Source: Myxococcus sp. RHSTA-1-4
GTDB lineage: Bacteria; Myxococcota; Myxococcia; Myxococcales; Myxococcaceae
DNA length: 64,000 nt
Assembly (NCBI RefSeq): GCF_020037125.1
Contig: NZ_JAIQDG010000024.1
Coordinates: 117,070-181,069 of the forward strand
Direction of reading: 5' to 3'
Positions 58,731 through 64,000 of the stretch are shown piece after piece (the first letter of the stretch is position 1; the number at the start of each line of letters is the position of its first letter). The notes under the pieces were generated by a model. It was not told where the DNA came from. It was given only the letters and a program-made list of their open reading frames with translations, and did no database searches. A program made the position numbers and the translations under genes.

Positions 58731-60458
58731 TCAGCCGCCGAGCGCCTCGCCACGCGACAGTCCCATGCCCGTCTGGACCAGGGCCACGTGGCTGGAGGTG
58801 TGCGGGAAGTGGCCCGCCATGCGGCGCTGGCGCGGGTCATACTGCTCCGGCAGCAGGCCCACGTCGTTGCGCACGCGCAGGAGCCGCTCGAAGAGGGCCT
58901 TCGCCTCCTCGCGGCGGCCGAGCAGGTGCAGGCTGTCCACCAGCCAGAAGCTGCACACCAGCGACACCCCCGCGCCGCGCGAGTCGTCCTCGCGCACGAA
59001 GTCCCCCTCGCCCAGCCCGCGCTCCACCGCTTCCACCGTGCCGCGCACGCGCGCGTCGTCCGCGGGCAGGAAGCCCAGCCGCGCCAGGCGCAACAGCCGC
59101 GCGTCCAGGCCCCGCCCGCCGTACTCGCGGGTGAAGGTGCCCCGGCGCGAGTCGAAGCCCTCGCGGCACACCTCCGCGTGCAGGTCCGCGCGCAGCCGCT
59201 TCCAGCGCTCGACGGGCGCGTCCAGGCCGAAGTGCGCGGCGCTCTCCAGCGCCCGGTCCACCGACACCCACGCCATCACCTTGGAGTACGTGAGGGACGG
59301 CGCCTCCGCCGCGGGACGGAGCCAGCTCCCCTCCAGGTGCTCCAGCATCGCCCGCTGGAGCGCCCACACGTCGCCGCTGGGAGGCAGCCCCCGGCGTGCG
59401 GCCTCCACGAAGCTGCCCATCACCTCGCCCACCTCCTCGGTGTGCAGTCCCCGGCGGGACGCATGGCCGATGCGCACCGGCCGCGTGCCCTCGTAGCCGG
59501 GCAGCCACGGCAGCTCCTGCTCGGGGAAGCGGCGCTCGCCGGCCACGCCGTAGGAGGACTGCAACTCGTCCGGCTCACCGGCCACCGCGCGCACCAGCCA
59601 GTCGCGCCACGCGCGGGCCTCCTCCACGTAGCCCCCGTCCAGCAGCGCCTGGAGCGCGCTCGTCGCGTCGTGCAGCCAGCAGAAGCGCGCGTCGCCGTGT
59701 GGGCCGCCGGACGGCACCGGCAGGGACGTGGTGGGCGCGGCGACGATTCCGCCCGTGGGCGAGTAGGTGAGCGCCTTCAGGGTGATGAGCGAGCGCTGGA
59801 GGGGCTCGTGCCACGGCCCGGTGGTGACGAGCCGCGAGGACCACTCCTTCCACCACGTCTCCGTGTCCTCCACGGCGGCCAGCCCGTCCAGGGGACGCGG
59901 CGGAGCCTCGTGGGAGGGGTGCCACGCGAGGACGAAGGGCACGCGCGAGCCCGGGTCCGCGGGGAAGTCCGCGGTGAGCGTGCTCCCCTGGCGGCGCACG
60001 GTGACGGGCGTGCGCAGGGCCACCGAGTCCGGCCCCGCCCGGGCGGAGACATGGTCCCCGTGGAAGCGAACCCAGGGCGAGCGGTCGCCGTAGCCGAAGT
60101 GGGCGAGCAGCTCCATGCGCATGGGGACGGAGCCCTTGAGCCCCTGCACCACGCGGACGAGGTCCGGCTCAGCGCCGCGCGGGGGCATGCAGTCCACCAC
60201 GCGCACCGCGCCGTCCTCCGTCTCGTAGTCCGTCTCCAGCACCAGCGTGCCGGGGCGGTAGCGGCGCGTCACCTTGAGGATGCCGCCCACCGGGGCGAGC
60301 AGCCACCGGCCGTGGGACGCCTCCCCCAGGAGCGCGGCGAAGCAGGCATCCGAGTCGAAGCGCGGCCAGCACAGCCAGTCGATGGAGCCGTCGCGGCCCA
60401 CCAGGGCGGCGCTCTGCGTGTCACCGATGAGGGCGTAGTCTTCCAGGGGAAGGGCCAT
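58731..60458 (-). CDS. GH15-like protein with degenerate active site
   Basis: A 575-residue glycoside hydrolase family 15 (glucoamylase/trehalase-like) protein. The beta-sandwich N-domain is intact (EDYALIGDTQSAALVGRDGSIDWLCWPRFDS). In the (alpha/alpha)6 barrel, several active-site motifs are altered against the family as I know it: the NWDYRYCWLRDA motif is HGDARFCWLHDA; GNAAxxQxQxDxYGE is GHASRRGLHTEEVGE; the GLWEVRG segment with the general acid is absent before YSKVMAWV; and EGxFLxCSFW, holding the general base, reads AGVSLVCSFW. It probably cannot hydrolyse glycosides. ATG 60458 begins the domain. Confidence 0.85.
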   Translation of the reverse strand: MALPLEDYALIGDTQSAALVGRDGSIDWLCWPRFDSDACFAALLGEASHGRWLLAPVGGILKVTRRYRPGTLVLETDYETEDGAVRVVDCMPPRGAEPDLVRVVQGLKGSVPMRMELLAHFGYGDRSPWVRFHGDHVSARAGPDSVALRTPVTVRRQGSTLTADFPADPGSRVPFVLAWHPSHEAPPRPLDGLAAVEDTETWWKEWSSRLVTTGPWHEPLQRSLITLKALTYSPTGGIVAAPTTSLPVPSGGPHGDARFCWLHDATSALQALLDGGYVEEARAWRDWLVRAVAGEPDELQSSYGVAGERRFPEQELPWLPGYEGTRPVRIGHASRRGLHTEEVGEVMGSFVEAARRGLPPSGDVWALQRAMLEHLEGSWLRPAAEAPSLTYSKVMAWVSVDRALESAAHFGLDAPVERWKRLRADLHAEVCREGFDSRRGTFTREYGGRGLDARLLRLARLGFLPADDARVRGTVEAVERGLGEGDFVREDDSRGAGVSLVCSFWLVDSLHLLGRREEAKALFERLLRVRNDVGLLPEQYDPRQRRMAGHFPHTSSHVALVQTGMGLSRGEALGG

Positions 60459-60510
60459 GCGCGGCAGCATGGCACAACCCCGGCCTTCGATTTCCAAGGG
60501 AGGACTCCCC

Positions 60511-60909
60511 ATGTCCACGACGAACCTCGACACCGCGCTGCGCTACCTCCAGGCCCTGGAGGCGGGAGCGACGGGCGACGCCCTGGCGGTCTTCTTCCAC
60601 CCGGAGACGGAGCAGCGGGAGTACCCCAACGCGCTCAGCCGCAACGGCCAGACGCGAGGCCTGCGGAAGCTGCTCGAGGACGCGGAGCGGGGAAAGCAGC
60701 TGCTCTCCTCGCAGCGCTACGCGGTCCGGAGCTCGCTGGCCCAGGGCGACACCGTGGCCCTGGAGCTGGACTGGAGCGGCACGCTCGCCGTCCCCCTGCG
60801 CACGCTGGCCGCCGGGGCCACGCTGCGCGCCGCGTGCGGCATGTTCCTCACCTTCAAGGACGGCCGCATCATCTCCCAGCGGAACTACGACTGCTTCGAG
60901 CCGTTCTGA
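60511..60909 (+). CDS. SnoaL/NTF2-like protein
   Basis: A 132-residue NTF2-fold protein with AAGGGAGG just ahead of its ATG. The pattern is LDTALRYLQALEAGATGDALAVFFHPETEQREYPN, then RNGQTRGLRKLLEDAERGK and strands ending FLTFKDGRIISQRNYDCFEPF (the closing FxDGxIxxxRxYD motif). Such proteins are small cytoplasmic ketosteroid-isomerase-like enzymes or ligand binders. It is divergent from the GH15-like gene, 52 bp apart. Confidence 0.88.
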   Translation: MSTTNLDTALRYLQALEAGATGDALAVFFHPETEQREYPNALSRNGQTRGLRKLLEDAERGKQLLSSQRYAVRSSLAQGDTVALELDWSGTLAVPLRTLAAGATLRAACGMFLTFKDGRIISQRNYDCFEPF

Positions 60910-61049
60910 GGCCCCCGCCGGCCCGGCGTGTCCGGAAGCGGGATGTGGATTCCCAGCGCCGGGCACCCGCCGCCGCCTCCGCGACTGCCCGCCGCCCGGG
61001 CGGGGCTGGCCGCTGGGACTGGCATGGTCCATGCTCCGGGGTTGCGGGA

Positions 61050-63485
61050 ATGGACACCCTCCTCCAGGACCTCCGGCTCGCGCTGCGCAGGCTGCGTCGT
61101 GGCCCCACCTTCACCCTGGTGGCCGTGGCCACGCTGGCCCTCGGCATCGGCGCGAACGTGGCCATCTTCAGCGTGGTGCACGCGGTGCTGCTGCGGCCGC
61201 TGCCCATGCGGGACGACGCCCGGCTGGTGCGAGTGTACACGGTGGGCAGGCAGGGCCCCGGCCTCACCTCGCCGCTGGACCTGAGGGATTTGCGCGAGCA
61301 GACCCGCGCCTTCGACGGCCTCTTCGGCGTGGCGAGCGCGGCGATGACGCTCGCGGCCGATGGCCCGGAGACCTCGCCCGAGCGCCTCCAGGCCGGACTG
61401 GTGACGGCGGGCTTCTTCCAGACGCTCGGCGTGGGCGTGCAGCTCGGCCGGGGGCTGCAGGTGAGCGATGACGCGCCGGGCGCCCCCAAGGTGGCGGTGC
61501 TCTCCCACGGCCTGTGGCAGCGGCGCTATGGCGGCAGTCCCTCGGTGCTCGGCCGCTCGCTGGACCTCGGCGGCCCCGAGCCCTGGACGGTGGTGGGCGT
61601 GGCGGCGCCCGGCTTCGACTTCCCGGCGCGCGCGGAGCTGTGGTCGCCGCTCATGTGGGACGAGAACATGGTGAAGCCGGAGGCGCGCGGCGCGCACTGG
61701 CTGGAGGTGTACGGCCGGCTCGCGCCCGGCGTCAGCCTGGAGGCGGCACGCGCCGACGTCACCGGCCTCGCCCGCCGGCTGGCCGAGCTGTACCCGAAGA
61801 CGAACGCGGAGAAGGGCGCGAGCGTGGAGCCCCTCCGTGACGTCCTGCTGGGGAGGACGCGGCCCTCGCTCCTGCTGCTGATGGGAGCGGTGGGACTGGT
61901 GCTGCTCATCGCCTGCGCGAACCTCACGCACCTGCTGCTGGCGCGCGCCGCCTCGCGAGAGGGGGAGCTGTCCGTGCGCCTGGCCCTGGGCGCCAGCCGG
62001 GGCCGCCTCGCGCGCGAGCTGCTGCTGGAGAGCGCCCTGCTCTCCCTGCTCGGCGGCGCGGCCGGGCTGCTCGCGGCGATGTGGGCGCTGGATGCCCTGG
62101 CCGCGCTGGGCCCGCGCGACATCCCCCGCATCGAGGAGGTGTCGTTGGACGGCACGGTGCTGGCCTTCACCGCCGGGCTGTCGGTGCTCACCACGCTCCT
62201 CTTTGGCCTCGTGCCGGCGCTGCACGCCTCGCGCGCGGACCTGGGGCGAAGCCTGCGGGCGATGAGCGTCGGCGGCGGTGGAGGGGCGCACCGGCACCGC
62301 ACCCGCTCCGCCCTCATCATCGGGGAGACGGCGCTCGCGGTGCTGCTGCTGGTGAGCGCGGGCCTGCTGCTGCGCAGCTTCGTCCATCTCCAGCGCGCCG
62401 ACCTGGGCTTCCAGCCCGAGGGGGTCCTGACGGTGAAGCTCGAGCTGCCCACGCTGCGCTACCGCTTCGGCACCGCCGCGCCCGCCGCCTTCTATGACCA
62501 GCTCCTGGAGCGGCTGCGCGCGCTGCCCGGCGTGGAGGCAGCCGGCGCGACGAGCCTCCTGCCCCTGGACGGGAGCATCAAGTGGACCACGCCGCTGAAG
62601 GACGCCCAGCGGCCGGTGCCCCCCGGCACGGAGCCCTGGCAGACGCGGGTGCGCGTCGTCACCCCGGGCGCGTTGGAGGCGCTGCGCGTGAAGGTGTTGC
62701 GCGGACGGGGGCTCATCGACGGAGACCGGGGCGCGGGTGGGCGCTCGGTGCTCGTGAATGCCGAGGCGGCACGGCGCTTCTGGCCCGGCGAGGACCCCAT
62801 CGGCCACACGGTGGAAACGGAGACGGACTGGGGCAACGGCACCTTCGGAGGCCGCATCGTGGGCATCGTGGAGGACCAGGCCCTCGACGGGCTCGCCGCG
62901 CCCGCGGTCCCCGAGCTGTACGTGCCCCATGAGCAGGCGCGTGGCACCGGCATGACGCTGCTGCTGCGCACGTCGGGCGAGCCGCTCGCGCTCGCCTCGG
63001 CGGTGCGGAGTGAGATTCGCACGCTCGACGCGAGCCTCGCGTTGGGCAGCGTACGCACCCTCTCCTCGGTGGTGGACGGCACGGTGGCCCCGCTGCGCTT
63101 CTACCTGCTGCTGGTGGGCACCTTCGCGGGCGTGGCCATGGTGCTCGCCGCGGTGGGACTCTACGGGGTGGTGGCATACGCGGTGCTGCAGCGCACCCGC
63201 GAGCTGGGCATCCGCATGGCGCTGGGCGCGCGCGAGCGCCAGGTGATGGGCATGGTGCTGGGCCGCTACCTGCGGCTCACCGCCGTGGGACTCGCCCTCG
63301 GAGTCGCGCTCGCCGTCGGCGCCAGCCGCCTCCTCACGCACCTGCTCAGCGGCGTGCAGCCCACCGACCCGCTCACCTACGTGGCGGTGGTGGTGGTGCT
63401 CGGCGCCGTGGCCTTCCTGGCCGCCCTGCTGCCCGCGCGCCGCGCCTCGCGAGTCCCACCCGCCATCGTGCTCCGGGGAGACTGA
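61050..63485 (+). CDS. ADOP-family ABC transporter permease (MacB/FtsX type)
   Basis: An 811-residue inner-membrane permease. It begins with the short ADOP-type N-terminus (DLRLALRRLRRGPTFTLVAV), the first helix, and LGIGANVAIFSVVHAVLLRPLP. Two FtsX/MacB units follow: periplasmic MacB_PCD (about 50-270), FtsX helices (280-400), then a second periplasmic part and closing helices with RELGIRMALGARERQVMGMVLGRYL. Such permeases work with a separate ATPase in export or mechanotransmission; none is in the window. The start at 61050 begins the conserved domain. Confidence 0.92.
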   Translation: MDTLLQDLRLALRRLRRGPTFTLVAVATLALGIGANVAIFSVVHAVLLRPLPMRDDARLVRVYTVGRQGPGLTSPLDLRDLREQTRAFDGLFGVASAAMTLAADGPETSPERLQAGLVTAGFFQTLGVGVQLGRGLQVSDDAPGAPKVAVLSHGLWQRRYGGSPSVLGRSLDLGGPEPWTVVGVAAPGFDFPARAELWSPLMWDENMVKPEARGAHWLEVYGRLAPGVSLEAARADVTGLARRLAELYPKTNAEKGASVEPLRDVLLGRTRPSLLLLMGAVGLVLLIACANLTHLLLARAASREGELSVRLALGASRGRLARELLLESALLSLLGGAAGLLAAMWALDALAALGPRDIPRIEEVSLDGTVLAFTAGLSVLTTLLFGLVPALHASRADLGRSLRAMSVGGGGGAHRHRTRSALIIGETALAVLLLVSAGLLLRSFVHLQRADLGFQPEGVLTVKLELPTLRYRFGTAAPAAFYDQLLERLRALPGVEAAGATSLLPLDGSIKWTTPLKDAQRPVPPGTEPWQTRVRVVTPGALEALRVKVLRGRGLIDGDRGAGGRSVLVNAEAARRFWPGEDPIGHTVETETDWGNGTFGGRIVGIVEDQALDGLAAPAVPELYVPHEQARGTGMTLLLRTSGEPLALASAVRSEIRTLDASLALGSVRTLSSVVDGTVAPLRFYLLLVGTFAGVAMVLAAVGLYGVVAYAVLQRTRELGIRMALGARERQVMGMVLGRYLRLTAVGLALGVALAVGASRLLTHLLSGVQPTDPLTYVAVVVVLGAVAFLAALLPARRASRVPPAIVLRGD

Positions 63486-63520
63486 CTCGGGACACGGCTC
63501 GGCTCGAGTCGAATCTGGGG

Positions 63521-63932
63521 GAGGACCGCCGGAGCCCCGGGGCCCGGAGTCTTCCGTCCGCCGCAACGCCTGCCAGAGGGCCTCACCCGCGGCGACGGCC
63601 TCGGCTTCGTCCACCGGCACCTCCGCCCACGCCGCCGCGCGCATCAACTCCGTCAGCGTCCCCCATACCAGCCCCTCTCCCACACGCGCCGCCCCCGCCG
63701 CCAACACCCCCTCACTCTCTCCCTCGCCCAGCACATCCCTCACCAACGCACGCACCGCCCACCCCGCCAGTCGCCCACCCGCCTCCTTCGGGCGCCAGTG
63801 CAGGAACGCGAAGCCGAACAGCCCGGGCTGCGCACCCGCCCACCACACCAGCTCCCCCCACAGCGCCAGGAAGGCCTTTCGCAAATCCCCCTTCGACTTC
63901 TCGTGCGTCCGCTCGTAGGTGCCTCGCGCTAG
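63521..63932 (-). pseudogene. Truncated second copy of the TetR gene
   Basis: Bases 63539-63932 appear identical to 23051-23444 (394 bp, offset 40488), covering the effector domain of the TetR gene from about residue 74 to its end. Similarity fades between 63521 and 63538. At its promoter-proximal side the copy stops after GCGCTAG and an unrelated sequence begins, so the HTH domain is missing here. As in the first copy, no stop codon follows in frame; the frame runs antisense through the ABC permease gene. Confidence 0.88.
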
Positions 63933-64000
63933 GAGCGTGTTGGAGTAACGGCAAGAACCTACTTGAGGCGTAGGCAAGGGCGTGATGCGCTTGCCTACCC
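63933..64000. mobile_element. Probable end of a mobile element
   Basis: The sequence starting GAGCGTGTTGGAGTAACGGC abuts the broken TetR copy exactly after CTAG. It contains a perfect 9-bp inverted repeat, GTAGGCAAG (63970-63978) and CTTGCCTAC (63990-63998). The sharp break in an otherwise identical duplicate and the structured end suggest an insertion sequence that continues past the window. No transposase is visible, so the family is not assigned. Confidence 0.5.

Noticed and set aside
58356..61049. Long N-terminal extension of the ABC permease
   Set aside because: The forward frame is open back to 58356, yet this is antisense to the PLP enzyme and GH15-like genes and contains no recognisable domain; the permease domain starts at 61050.
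60885..63977. Thousand-residue minus-strand protein starting in the TetR fragment
   Set aside because: It is antisense to the ABC permease; His/Gln/Arg-rich composition is typical of a shadow frame in GC-rich DNA.
1..64000. Biosynthetic gene cluster or prophage
   Set aside because: No NRPS, PKS, RiPP, capsid, portal or integrase genes are visible; genes are mostly single or in operons of two or three.

Overview
The window is high-GC DNA (roughly 70 percent GC by eye) whose gene content points to a myxobacterium of the family Myxococcaceae (Myxococcus, Pyxidicoccus or Corallococcus type). The main clues are a serine/threonine kinase followed by a DUF2381 protein, a trypsin-like protease with a MYXO-CTERM-like tail, a Kelch-repeat lipoprotein, orphan Imm11 and Imm52 immunity genes, DUF1592/DUF1552 secreted proteins and many lipoproteins. 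It looks like chromosomal accessory/housekeeping mosaic; I saw no tRNA, rRNA, CRISPR array, prophage or large biosynthetic cluster.

Layout. 0.3-6.5 kb: Kelch lipoprotein, YebC-family translation factor, DUF962 membrane protein, an overlapping pair of unknown genes whose second member looks PemK/MazF-like, and an unknown helical protein ending in a 70-bp tandem repeat. 6.7-12 kb: divergent QorB-like reductase and HxlR regulator with an operator-like palindrome, a methyltransferase, a thioesterase, a secreted cupin overlapping a membrane metallophosphoesterase. 12-18.4 kb: Imm11, a lone OmpA domain, a MocR regulator divergent from a DUF2917/EamA operon with a perfect inverted repeat between them, a small HTH protein coupled to methionine aminopeptidase behind a perfect 17-bp palindrome, and Imm52. 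18.5-25.5 kb: kinase/DUF2381 operon, DksA/TraR zinc finger, YwiC-like membrane protein, a TetR gene with its own palindrome, then about 1 kb of noncoding tandem repeats, and a START-domain protein.

25.5-38 kb: nrfH-nrfA (nitrite to ammonia), cytosolic 5'-nucleotidase, small basic and zinc-ribbon proteins, DUF1361 protein, an envelope operon (coiled coil plus S1 protease), lipoproteins, a CheR-type methyltransferase and a seven-copy palindromic repeat array. 38-50 kb: M3 peptidase, R3H/AAA ATPase, DUF1592-DUF1552 operon, two CAP-domain lipoproteins, and a metal operon (NiCoT transporter, COG0523 GTPase, WD40 protein). 50-64 kb: an alpha/beta hydrolase that has lost its nucleophile serine, dienelactone hydrolase, FKBP isomerase, DUF3445 protein, a beta-helix lipoprotein plus diheme cytochrome operon, a D-cysteine desulfhydrase-like enzyme, a GH15 protein lacking its catalytic motifs, a SnoaL-like protein, an ADOP-type ABC permease, and a truncated second copy of the TetR gene cut by what looks like a mobile-element end at the window edge.

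The most unusual signals are the family of intergenic tandem repeats (above all the array at 37639-38105), the two apparent pseudoenzymes, the TetR duplication, the long perfect palindromes next to small regulators, and the PemK-like pair at 4043-5288. All names come from reading the sequence and from memory of families; no database search was run.
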